From contig NC_135560.1 of the NCBI RefSeq assembly GCF_964340395.1, forward strand, positions 24,458,675 to 24,522,674: DNA of 64,000 nucleotides. Direction: 5' to 3'. The position numbers were made by a program, and so were the translations under genes. Within the stretch, counting starts at the first letter, position 1, and every line of letters begins with the position of its first letter. Positions 21,164-34,800 of the stretch are shown here, one piece after another. The notes beneath the pieces are model-generated. The model did not search any database. It was given only the letters and a program-made list of their open reading frames with translations, and was not told where the DNA came from. Source of the stretch: Glandiceps talaboti (Eukaryota; Hemichordata; Enteropneusta; Spengelidae).

Positions 21164-24100
21164 ATGTCTCGCCGAAGAGCCTACAGTGATGACGAAGAAG
21201 ATGGTAAGAAAGGTTTCCGTTTACCTAACAGAATTGTAACCTAAACTTTGCCAATTCATACAGATTACCTCCTGAATATATTATTGCAACAGCTTCGTAT
21301 TTCCGAACGATGTGTGAGGGCGGCATGACAGTGACAATAATACAGCTGGGCCACATGTCTTTTCTACAATTTAGACACAGAGCATCTCATGACTGCAACA
21401 TGTTTATAATATATTTAATATATTCTTATTATTCGTTATAAAATGTTTAAGAATTTCCAAATGAAAGTATTACATCAAAATAAAGATTTTTTTCATAATT
21501 GATTCATTTAATAATTGATATTGACAAGAACATAATTTAAAATTATAACATGTAGGATTTGTAGGTGAAGTTTAACTGAATTTCAATACCGTCTTCTGGT
21601 AACTTTGATCTGCATGTATATTTCATCTTTTAAACTATGAGAAACGTTCACATATATTCTTGAAATTTTGTTCTTTTTTGATATTACTTAATTAATTAAA
21701 GTAGAAAATGAATGGACAAAATATGATTTTTGCACTTCAAAATGATAGGTGAGCCAACCAAACGGTTGAGCAAGAATTATTAATTTCAGTTATTTTATCA
21801 GTTCTTGTAAAGAAAAGAAAGATAACATTAATGACTTTTTTCATTATTCTTACCCTGACCCAATATATCATTATTTCAAAACACTAAGGCCTAATGAAAC
21901 AAATTGTGTGGTTCCATTTACTCTCAATTTTAGAATAGGTGGGGTAGGTTACGGGTAGATTTTTTATTTTATTTTGTTATACATTTTTTTTTCTGTGTGG
22001 GTGTCTACAAAAAAAAGTAGTTCAAGTTTTCCATTGTTTTCCAAGTGGTTTCTGTGTTGTTTATTTCTTCCTATGAGATGTACAGCCATTACAAATTGGA
22101 AGATCAGTTTTAGTTTGTCTTTTTAAGTTAATGTCAGTTTCCGCACCCACTATTTCTCGTGAGACTTCACAATTTTTTTGCGATTTTATTATTTATTTCT
22201 TGAATAGCTGGGTGGGGTCAGGTAACCGGAAACAAACAATTATTTTTTTAAGGCCTAAGGGTCAACATGTATGTAAATTGTATTTTTTGTTTCCGAAGTA
22301 TATTTGCAATAACAAATTGATAACAATTATGTACGTGAACATAACTTGATTTTATGAAATGTGACATAAAGTATGATTACATGTATACCAGATTTGCATT
22401 GCAAACACCCACGGCTTTGATTTTATTTAGACTTCTATTTTGTCATGGTGTGAAGAAAAAAGTGGTGAATTTTTATGAATTTTAGATTTTTTCTCTACTC
22501 TTCATTAAGAAGGACATTCTAGAAAGAGACGGCGCACAACCTCTGACCATAATGAAATTGAAGATCGTTTGGAATCTCTCATTACACGAGTTGGAGAGAA
22601 GGTGAGGTTTCAAAGATAACCTGTTTACATCATAATCTGCCATTTTGCTTTGTTGTTTCACTAATCACTTGTAGTGCTACAGCCAGCTACAGGCAAGCAT
22701 TTACAGGCAGAATTTGTCACAAACAGGGAAGGTAAATAATTGAATTGGATTAATAACACTTGGCACAACATGTTGGAAGTACAGAGACTTGTATAACATT
22801 CAATCATTTGATATTAAAGAACAATTTTATGACCTCTTTACACAAAAGCTCACATTGACAGACAAATTTCAAGTTTCCCTGGCATTTCATGCACATGCAA
22901 AAGAAAGAAGCCATAAAACTGTTCTTATCAGACCGTTATATGTCTCTGTCCCACATGCTCTTCCAAGTGTTATTACTGTAAGCCAAATCAGTTGTTTGAC
23001 ACTTTCCCTGTCCGTAACGTGTTCCACTTGTAAATGCTTGCCAGTTGCTGGTTGTACCAACATCAACCGATTAATATGTGTTTCATGCTCAAACTGATTG
23101 ATTCAAACCGACTTGTAGCGATGGAAAGGAATAATGTATGTCAGTCTAATTGACCATACATGCCCTGATACGCAAATAAAGTAAATATGTAAATGTGACC
23201 TCATTTAAATGAGCACAAGAGCAACATAATTTACACATAATTAATATAATATATTTATGAAAAGACATGCTGATAACTGCAATTGGAAGCGTGGTTAAAT
23301 TAATCATATCATATGCTGTTGCTAGCATTACTAGCAGTTAGACACCAAAGCAGAATCATCACAATGTATCAGCAAAGCAAAATCACAGATAGCAAAGATG
23401 GAACTATAAACAAAATTTATGTTCTTCATAGTGTGGCTCCTTGTCAGATTGTTTGATATTGCAACTTATGCAAAATATATATATACATGACTGAAGTATG
23501 AAACAGAAAAACAAAACAAATTTATTTGTTATGTCAATTGTCACATCTGTTGAGAATGTCAGACATCTCCCAATACATATGAATTGTACAGTATTCATGT
23601 ATGATGATCAAGAGATTTGAAGTACTGTCTATGAACATTATTAAACTTGTACCCAAGTAACAACACTTGGAAATTAATTATGATTTCGTAGGAAAATTAC
23701 TAAGATGTGTTTGATTCACACAGAGTACGTCTTCATTAGAGAGCAATCTAGAAGGACTAGCTAGTGTACTGGAAGCTGATTTGCCATCTTACAAACCCAA
23801 AATAAACAAGATCTTAGTTTCTTGGTGAGTATACTAGTACATGATGTACAAATGTACCACAATTTTATGCATAGTTAGAAAACAGCCTCATATATTGCTG
23901 TTCCCTAGCTCTTGATTTGAGATTCAGTATACAGATTCAGAGCCACCTACAATCTGATTAAAGTCCCATGTATTGTACACTTTGCGATTTCTTTTTGGCT
24001 GTTACGTTTACTGTCATGTCTTTTGTGAGCGCTCATTACATATATCTGACACAACACCATAGGTAATCAGAATCCGTCATACAATATATACACTCAATGT

Positions 24101-27100
24101 TCGAAACATGACATGACAGTAAATGTAACAGCCAAAAAGAAATCGCAAAGTGTACAATACATTGGTTTTCATCAGATTGAGCCACCTACTTCTTTGTTCT
24201 AATATTTTGACCAAGATTATGCCAGCACACCATCAATGGCCGGTGGCAGTTAATAATGAAGGCTACTTGATTTGGTTGATTATTTGACAAATATGTTAGA
24301 AATTTTATTCTGCTCTCTACGTGCTGATCCAATTTGACATATCAATGATGCACAACAACTCCTTATTTTTATAACGCAACAAAATTTGATGTTTCGTATA
24401 TACTACGTTGTGACTAGTGTGCCTTCTAAGCCAATTGACACAACACAGATACAGAACAACTTGTGCCAAAATTTAGTTTAGTGGTGTCCCCCAGTTCTTA
24501 CTATCATGAGTATGCAGTAACTCACAATTATCATTTTGACCAACAACAAAATATTTTGTCTTTTGTTAGAGTTGTTAAAAATGTAGAAATATGTATTGAA
24601 ACGTCCCTGTTACATGTATGTTAGAAACAACTGTGATTGATAAGGGTCATAGGTGGCGCTGTTTAGAATGAGCATATGACCAAACCACCTCAAAATAAGT
24701 TATTACCATGTTACCTAGTCTGTAAATGGTATTCAGTGATGTGTGAAGTGATAAGTAAGTTGGCCATCTAACTTGTCATAATTTTGAAGGAGTGAGTTAT
24801 TTCCAGCCCATTAGGTTTACCTGCCAGCCCATCAGGTTTATATGGCACCTTCAACAACAAAATTTAAACATTGGCAGTACTGAGAGATTAGAATGAAATG
24901 GTATGTTATGTGTATTTTACAATCAGATTACATGTAGTTGAGTCAATGATTTAGTAATGTAGTCTTATTTGGGCAGAGTTGCATGTAAGTATAACATCTT
25001 GTTCTGAATGGACTCTTTAGTGCCTGTTGCCTTCCTGAGAAGATCTCAGTATATAGTACACTGGTTGGCCTTCTAAATGCAAGAAACTATAACTTTGGTG
25101 GAGAGGTAAGCTTCTAGTACATGTACTATACATGAAATATGTTTCACGGCCTAGAATATGAAAATTTCTACACCTTGAACCAATGACAACAATTACTTTT
25201 GTGATGTGAATATATATGAATTGAAATTGTTATATTCTACTAGTCAAATAGTCAAATACAGTTATTAATGGCTCTCATACAGTAGAAATTGTGAGAGCAC
25301 CATCAACAGTCTACATGTCAAAGGTCATGGCCAGAACCAGCCCTCAATCTTGATATGGTGTGAAACAAATGACTGAGGTATTCATATTCCCAGATGTAGC
25401 AATTTTAAATTTACCGCCAAGATGACAAGAACTTTGACTGATAGTGATATACTTGATACATAAAAGTTATTATTTCTTGTTACCTACTGTGATAAGATTA
25501 GCATAGGACAATAGCCATAAAACAAAAATTTCATATTCTACTTTTACTCAATCAGACCAATTTTAATTTGCTAACTTAGAGACATGTTTCTTTCATGTGT
25601 TCTATTATATTTTTGTTTTACAAACAGAATTGATAAATTAGAATTGATTTTGCATTGGCCAGGGTAAACACCCAATTCATCTCAAATCACATTCAAATAA
25701 ACATGACACAGTATATGTTTGAATAATATGTACTATTCTAGCAGCAATATCATTCAATATTACAAATACATTGGTCTAGCTTTTCTAGACAATTGTAGCT
25801 ACTAACTTAAGTGTGCACCCTAAGTTTATAGCTGATATTGAAAGCGTTCGTGTATCTTCAACAGTGTCGGTCAGTGTTGTAAATGTGGAGACAAACTTGG
25901 AAACTGATTGTAGTAATCTATCAACATTGATATAAAACATTTTCTTTTGTTCTCCTCTTGAAAATAATAATAATTTCTTGACAAAATATAAACTTATATG
26001 TTCACCTAAAATTATTTCATTTTACTTACCATTGAACTTCTGTTTCTTCTTTCAGTTTGTTGAGAATGTCTTCAGAAATCTGAGGGACTATCTCAAAATC
26101 AGTAACTTTGAAAGTGCTCGAATTCTGGTGAGATTTTTGACAGATTTGGTCAACTGTCATGTTATTGACCTGTCTTCTATACTGGCCTTGTATGAATCAT
26201 TTGTTGCTGTGACATTGGAAGATGACATCCCACAAGTACGAAGTGACTGGTATCTGTATGCTGTTTTGTCGGCAATACCATGGGTAAGGTCTACAATGAA
26301 ATTCAGTTAACTGTCGGGTATGTGTATGCTGTCTTGTCGGCAATACCATGGGTAAGGTCTACAATGAAATTCAGTTAACTGTATGGTATGTGTATGCTGT
26401 CTTGTCGGCATTACCATGGGTAAGGTCTACAATTTGATGCTTGTACCAAAGGTTGTATATTACAGACCCTTCTACCTTGTATCTTGGAGGCTTCACTTCC
26501 AAAATCGGTCCACCAGGGACTATAGCAAGAAAATTCTGACAAGGGTAGGAATGAGCATGTAGGCAGACTTCATGTAGTTCTGGTCTCTGCTGGAACTTTG
26601 CAAGTTGTAAAAAGATGATATGTTAACCTTTAATCATATAATATTGGATTTCTGCAGAGTAGTAATGTATAAGAAATGTAGTTTACCATTTCCAAAATAT
26701 GTGTATTCTAAAATGGCATCTGCATATCAGTTCTATTGATTATTTTGCTAATACTCAAAGTAACAAAAGATTGTATAGTTGGCTACTTGGTACATGGTGC
26801 CATTCACAAACAGCCTTTGGAATCAAAATAAATGCCATGTGTATGACAGATAAATTTTCTAACCTCCTTTGAAATATTGTATAGTTGGCTACTTGGTACA
26901 TGGTGCCATTCACAAACAGGATTTGGTATCAAAATGAATGCCATTTGTACGACAGATAAGTTCTCTAACCTCCTTTGAAATATTGTATAGTTGGCTACTT
27001 GGTACATGGTGCCATTCACAAACAGGATTTGGTATCAAAATGAATGCCATTTGTATGACAGATAAGTTTGCTAACCTCCTTTGAAATATTGTAAAGTTGG

Positions 27101-28792
27101 TGACATTCTCAACCAATCCAAAATAGTTCTGCTTCTTTCGTTCATATCAAGGTTGGTTCTAGGAAGTAACAAAATTGTTTTAGAATGCATTTTGTTTGTT
27201 ACTTTGTAAACTACCATGTGATTGGCATCCATGAGTAAAGTTTTTGTACTTTTCTCTAATCTAACGGACAATAGCACAATGTCACACAACTTCACAAGCT
27301 CAATAAGCGAACTTCGTTCGATTGGTGGTGGTGGTGGTGGTGGTGGTGGTGGTGGGGGGGGGGGGTCTGGCATCAATGTGATTACTGAACTTCATTTTCG
27401 TACTTCTAACCAAATTTTGATGGAAATAACTTTCACTCCTTCAATGATAACAGCTTTTGTATTTACTACTGAGATGTTGATAAGTTGATAAAAATTCACT
27501 TCTATGTGAGACATGGTGCTGGGTTTCTGGTAGTATTTTAGTGATCTTTAATGTGTTTACAATCAAGTTTTTTATACTACATGGATCATAGTGGTGTGAC
27601 TGTTACAGTTCTCATCATAGTTTTCATCATATATAAATGTCTGATGTTACATTTGTGAGCTTTTGTTTACGGGAGGGGGGTGACCTAACCAAACAATGTT
27701 TGTTTGTTTTTAGCTTGTGCAACATTGTGCGCTCGTCCCTAAGGTACCTTTATGTGAAGACAGTTAAAGTTTGAAATAATGTGAATACTGAGATTTGACA
27801 TTTTCTTTCATGTTGATGTAGATTGGCAAAGAGCTTCAAGACAAAAAAGAAATGGAGTTAGAAAAGCTGCTTTCAAACATTGAAAAGTACATCGGGTAAG
27901 AAAACTATGAAGTAATAGTTTACTTGTAAAATGACCAAAACAGAAGTTAAGTACCACCTAGATTCATTTTATTTATTTACCTCTCACGACACTAGTATGT
28001 AGGGTATGCTGTGACATGGCGCCCTCACACATCACATTGGTCAACCCAAGCAGGCCAATGAAGGTGGAGTGATATGCTGTATCATACAGTCTATCAAGAC
28101 ACCATGTTCTTTAAAGTCAGCTACCATGGTCCGCCACCGTATTTGGTGCACTCAGTATTTAGACGTGAAATTTATAGGATTTTGAATGTATTGAAGATCA
28201 TTGCTAAGTTTAAGTTCAGTGGCATTCATGGCTAAAACATGGTATATAAAGAATAGAGAACATAGCAAGGAACCACTCATACATGTACCACCTTTAATTG
28301 TGTTGTGTTTTGTGATTGTGTTTATAGGAAACGTAAAAAGGAGTATATGCCATTCTTAAAGGTGTGGATTTCAGATGTTCCACATGCACAAGAAGAGGTA
28401 AGAACATACAGATTTTGTCATGTCTGTTTTATGAACAAGTAAAAGGTAAGAATGTATCAAAACAATTTTGTTATGTTTTGTATGTTTTAAAGAAAACATC
28501 CCTCACATAACTTCTGTCACTTACAAAGTATGTACAAATTTCAGTGTTTTGTGGGGGGAAAACATCCCTCACCCACAAAGTATGTACAGATTTCATTGTT
28601 TGTGTGTTTTGTGAAAAAAAGAAAACATTTCTCATCCACATGAAGACGCAGGAATGTTCAAATTTTGTTGTTAATGTTTCTGGAAAAATAACAAGCAGTG
28701 ATTTGATATCGAGAGATTGACAATAAAAAGCTAAGCAAGTAGTCCACCTTATTCTTGATTACCAGGCTGTGATAGGCTGAATTTTGTGAGTT

Positions 28793-28861
<69 letters not shown>

Positions 28862-31800
28862 GTTCATTTAGCATTATGAGATTGAGTGTTTGCATTTGTA
28901 CTTATATCAGGTTATGATATACTGTGAGATTGAGCGTCTGTGTTTGCGTTTGTACATATATCAGGTTATGATATACTGTGAGATTGAGTATGTTTGTATT
29001 TACATATATCAGGCTATGATACGCTATGAGATTGAATGTCTGTGTTTGTGTTTGTACATATATCAGGCTATGATCTGTTTTTGTGAGCATGAATGTTTGT
29101 GTGATTCTGTATGCATGTGTACATATGTATTGGGTACAATTTGACCATTTGTCATGAAATATAAAGGAAGATATTCTAAATTTTAGATATGATAAACAAA
29201 ATCTTTTGTGACAGTCACCCTTTCTAGAATATGAACACTCTCTGAATATTTATTGGACTTGAATAGCACCTCTATCAAGTTGTAACTTTTGCACATTGTG
29301 AACAGCGCCCTCACAGCTTGAAAGTATTTCTTCCCACCTGTACCTGTCAAACTTCAAAGTATTAAAAATCTTCAGAGCATCGTCAAGAATATATTAACCC
29401 TGGCAATGTAAAATTTGAAATGTTTAGAATTACTCTGAAGTGGGCAGTCTTGATTTTTGATAGAAAAACTGTCTTGTGTAATCACATTGTGATACATAAA
29501 GAAATTCTCAACTTCTACAAATTTGTTCATATTTTCAGAGATTTGGATGACCAGAGTTTACTTCTTTATTTTTTTGTAGTACCTGGACTCAATATGGCAC
29601 CAAGTAGAGAAACTTCACAAAGATAAGTGGGTTGAAAGGTCAATTTTACGACCATATTTGGCATTTGACAACACACTGTGTGAAGCCCTGCAGCACACAC
29701 TGCCTCCTGTCAACCCACCAGCTCATACAGAGGAAACCAACTACCCATTACCAAGTGTAGCATTCAGGCTATTTGATCAAAGTGATGTACCTGAGGTAAG
29801 AGACATGGCTGCACCAACACACACACATACACACACTCTGTAGGGATGCTTCATCTTTTATCTTTTGAAACCGTCAGGCTCTAAGAAAACTGACATGAAG
29901 TAAATTAATTGAACTGACCATCATGTCAACTGTATGGATTAAAAAATGCGGATGATGAATGTTACATTTTAAAATGAAGGTATTTTATGAAACGTTTGGT
30001 CAAGAGTCAACAGTACCTTCATACTTAGTCTCCAATGGGTGAAGCTCAGAGGAGGGACTACTACATTGGGTCCTGTCCACTGAAGCTCAGAGGAGGGACT
30101 ACTACATTGGGTCCTGTCCGCTGAAGCTCAGAGGAGGGACTACTACATTGGGTCCTGTCCGCTGTCCGTCATTACCTGTATCTCAGATATGCATGGGCTA
30201 ATTTCAAGCAAACCTAGCACAAATGTCAGATGCCATAGTCGGTATATGCACGTCACTTCGTTTTGCAGCCTTCACAATAATTGTTGAATGGCAGTCATGT
30301 TTTTTTGAAAAATTCATGTGTTTGCCCACTAACTGTGAAAGCTTTATATAGCTAGCAACCTCATTTAAGTGTCTACACCCACCCATATTATCTATAATGA
30401 GCTTTGTAATGAGACCTGTCACCATGATCAACAGGGCTGAATAGGCAACTGGATAAACATTCAGCAAATGAACACATATCTAGCTAGCATTGATTAACAT
30501 GTGGATATTAAACATTTTAAAAAAACTATACAATTGTGCTACAACACCATTGATGCTAATTTCATTATCTTTTCTTTGTTCACTGAAAAATGTGATCAAA
30601 AATATACACTCAAGTATATCAATACAAGTGTTGTAAGTTTCACTGTTCATCATAGTTATGTGCTAAATAAAATTAACATTGAAATGCCCATAGACAACTC
30701 CAGATTTAAATCAGTAATTATATATTTATCACAAAATTAAGACAATCCACATATTTTTTCTGCAATTTTGAATCAAATTTTATGAATACTGCATTGTTTC
30801 ATCATACTTTATTCATCATCGCGTATCAAAAAATGGTATCTGACGGCTATGCAAATTATGTAATCACATGACCTATTGCGAGGTCAAGCTTATGTACAGG
30901 TCATACTGTGCTGTGGTTTCTCAACCAAAATTATTGGTTGTAAACTTGCGATGTACATGTAATGTCAAATTTAGTTTTAAAACACAAGTAAACTTTGTCT
31001 GAATGCGACGTTTGTTCCATCATTATGATTATATTCGTTTTATTCGTTCAGGATTGTGTAAGTTCGGAGCGCTATGGAAAGTCGGAAGTACAGTTTTAAG
31101 CTTACTGGCTGCTACATACATGTACATACAAATTGTCATCGATAATCTACATGATTTTTAAATAGAATAAGGTTTATTAAAATAAAAAAATAAAAATACC
31201 TCTATGTATCAGACTCATGCCACCCAAGGATTTATGTAAAGTATCGGTAATATGTGCATTTACCAGTTTTGAAAGAACATAATTATTATGATAACTTGAT
31301 TGTAGTGTAGAATGGCAGGAACAGTTAAGAGATCTGAAATTTGGTTTGGAATGTTCTTAGAGGTGTTTAGATTAAGAATTTGTTCATGACATGATGATCC
31401 CATCAGTGATGTGTAAATTAGGGTTATAAATGTGTCTTTTTGGTCAAAAGTCTATAATTCCACAATTACTGAGCAAATGGGGCTGAGATCTGGTGGGAAC
31501 ATTCTAAGGGGTGTTTAGATTAAGATGTATTCTTGATATGATGATCTCATCAGTGAGATGCATATTAGAGCTTAAAGTGTGTCTTTTTGGTCAAAAATCT
31601 AATTCCAAAACTACTGAGTAGATTTGACTTAAATTTGGTGGGAGCGTTCTTAAGGGTGTTTAGCTTAAGAAATGTTCACAACCTGATGTTCCCATCAGTG
31701 ATGTGCAAATTAGGCTAAAATGTGTCTTTTTGGTAAAAAATCTGTAATTCAAAACTACTCAGCAGATTGGGATGAAATTTAATGGAGATGCCTGTGAGGA

Positions 31801-34800
31801 TATGTACATGAAGATGTAGTCACAATATGATCATCCCATCAGCAATATGCAAATTAGGTCTAAAAATCTCAATCTTGGTCAAAAACTTATATCTTGAAAA
31901 CTACATGGTGAATGGGGCTGAAGCTTGGTAGGGATGTTTCTGGAGGTGTTATCTACAGTTTTTGTTCAAAACATTTTGGCACAACTGGCCCTGGCAACCA
32001 TGGCTATGCCCTTAGCAACAGTGAAGTGATAATGCATATTACAAGGATAAAAACAGAGACAGGTAGGTAAGTGAATAAAGAATAAAAAAAATGTATGTTA
32101 ATATGCCTAGCAACAAGACCATGCCCATAGCAACATCCAAATGATGGTTTATATTGCAAAGATGAAAACTGGGAAGGGTAGGCAAGTGACTAAAAATTCT
32201 GAAAATGTGTGCAAATATGCCTAGCAACAAGACCACGCCAACTGCCAAATACAGTTGTGCTACAATGCTATTGGCATTATTTTTGTATGACACATTTTAG
32301 TACTTTATTGTATGACAGTTTATATAGATCATTTGAAGATAGTGGTTCAACTAACTGAATGGCTGTTTTCCTAGAAACAATTTACACTTGCCTTGAAGAA
32401 AATGTACAACAAAGACGCAGTCATTCGTGCCTCTGTGTTAAGTCTTTTTCTAAAAGAGGTAGCTTTACAGTGTTGGTAACATACAAAACATAAATACTAA
32501 AGATACACACATTGTCCTTCCACCTACAGTATGTCAGTTATTATTTTCTGTATAAAATGTCATTAGTAACAAGAGATGAGTTATATTTCAATGATTTTTA
32601 CATTGCAAATTGTTTTGTTAACCTTGGAGCAAAAGTATATTAAAACTCAATCAATACATCACTTTGAAGTAGAGGTATTGTTGATATTGATGACTAGGGC
32701 CAGAAAAAATAAAAAAGCTGTTCAACGGGCCCGACCTACCCATATTTTTGGCATTTCATTTTTTTGGTGATGGGCAATATATCCTCATGTGGGCTTTGCA
32801 TGTCAGTAAAATGCACACTTTGTTTCAAAATTAAGGGAATTTCTTTATATTTTCTGCATAATACATGTAACAATATACATTTGAGTCAATTCCAAATTAT
32901 ATAATATCTTATACAGTGGTTTACTTGGCTCTGATGATGCATACAAAAATGAATTGAGATTAAACTAACCTGTTGCATATCCAATGTGCACTAAATGAAA
33001 TGAGCAAAACTTTACGACCATGGGAAGGGCAGTCATTGGGCCATCAAAAGTCTGATAGTCTGAAAGTCTTCAAATGTTTTACTCTTTCTTTATTCATGAT
33101 TTTTTGGAACCAAATTAAAGTTCAGAAGTCATTTACCACATCTGCAAAATATGTTTCAGCTTTGCCACAACAAAATACACTTTATAGCCAGATAAAATGT
33201 ACTGCATGTCATAATTGTCTCTCAATTCTGGTATTTTAAAACCATATTCAAGCTTTGTAAGACTTTAAATTATGTTTTTGGTTTGATATTTTATGCCTCT
33301 AAATGGCCTCCTATATTGTCTTATTTTCAAAAAAGTTTGCATTTTTGTGGATGTATCCTTCCAATCAGTAGCAATCACGGTAATAATTGTCTTTCTCCCA
33401 AAACAAGATGGAAGATGGCTGACTAACTACCTCCCTGTATAGGTCAGAGCTAATTATGAGACATCTCCTTACAAGTATCCATGTGAAATCCACATCCTTT
33501 GTAAAGTACCGGTAATATCATTTGGACTGTTATTGAGTTGATTATCACTTATTTTTAATGCATCATTGTACCAGTGCTACCATATATAATTTTATATCTC
33601 CTCTATAGTGTAGGTGACAGAAGGAGTGGCTAAAATAATTCTTGAGTTTCATTTAGCAGGTCTTAACATTTTTTTAGAGGAACTACAAAATTTGTTTAAC
33701 CGTAAATTGTGCACATTTCCTAACCAGAGCTGATGGAAATTGATTGCCATCCAGACAAATTGCAAGAGATAAAATCAAAATGAATGAATAAGTACAATGT
33801 AAACTCAACTTCAAATGTTTTGCCATCAGTACATGTGGTTTGTTTTTACATTTTTTGTAAAAAAATCAACCTACCTACCCAATGACAATGTGATGGGTTA
33901 TGTTGCCCGTTGAACAGCTTTTTTATTTTTTCTGGCCTAGAAAAAAATGATTAGTCTCAGCATAGCTAAGTTTTCCTTTCATTTCACATGTCATAGATCA
34001 TATCCTGCTTTGAAATGATTAGTTCCAGCATAGCTAAGATTTCCTTTCATATTACATTGTACATTTTGCTTTGAAATGACAACATGACATTTCACAAAAA
34101 GAAATGCAACCTTGTAAGATCTCATCGTTTTTAAAATCAAGAGGATGAACTTAAAGCAAAAAAAAATCAACCAGATAGTGTACACAGCTGGAGTTTGTTT
34201 TTAGCCACAAACTGTTCTTCTCAACTATACTGAGCTGCTGGCCTTTTCGGCTCAAGTCAAACAACAACTTTATGCTAGGGAGTCTAATCCTAACCAAACC
34301 CTAACTGTAACTCCCTAGTTTGAATACAAATGTAAAAGTGTCTCTTGTACAGTCTGTCCACTATCCTATACTCTTGCCATGGTATACACCACTAGGGTTA
34401 AAAATTCTTGTCAATATCGACTAGACATGGACAAGTGAAAATGAAATTCACTGTAAATTCTCCACTAGTCCTGATTGAGACAATGCAGGTGTTTGATCTT
34501 GTATTAATGTAGCTTGGTTTTTATACTGTGTCTATAACAAAATCATATATCAAAATAATAATGTTTGCTATTTTTTGCACCTTATAACCACACCCATACA
34601 AGGTTATATGTTACCAAACCTGTCTACTATTGTACAATAATGAGTGCAAGTATTTCAAGTCATGAACAAAGAACCATAGCACCTATAACCACACCCATAG
34701 CAAGGTTATATTTTCCCACAGGTGTCTACAGATGTATAATAAGAAACGCAAGTAAAAAACCATAGCAACCACAACTACATGTATAGCAACAGCTCAACTA

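Noticed and set aside
27071-27488. Poly-Pro/poly-Gly proteins on either strand
   Set aside because: Produced by the GGT/G tract in an NCBP1 intron.
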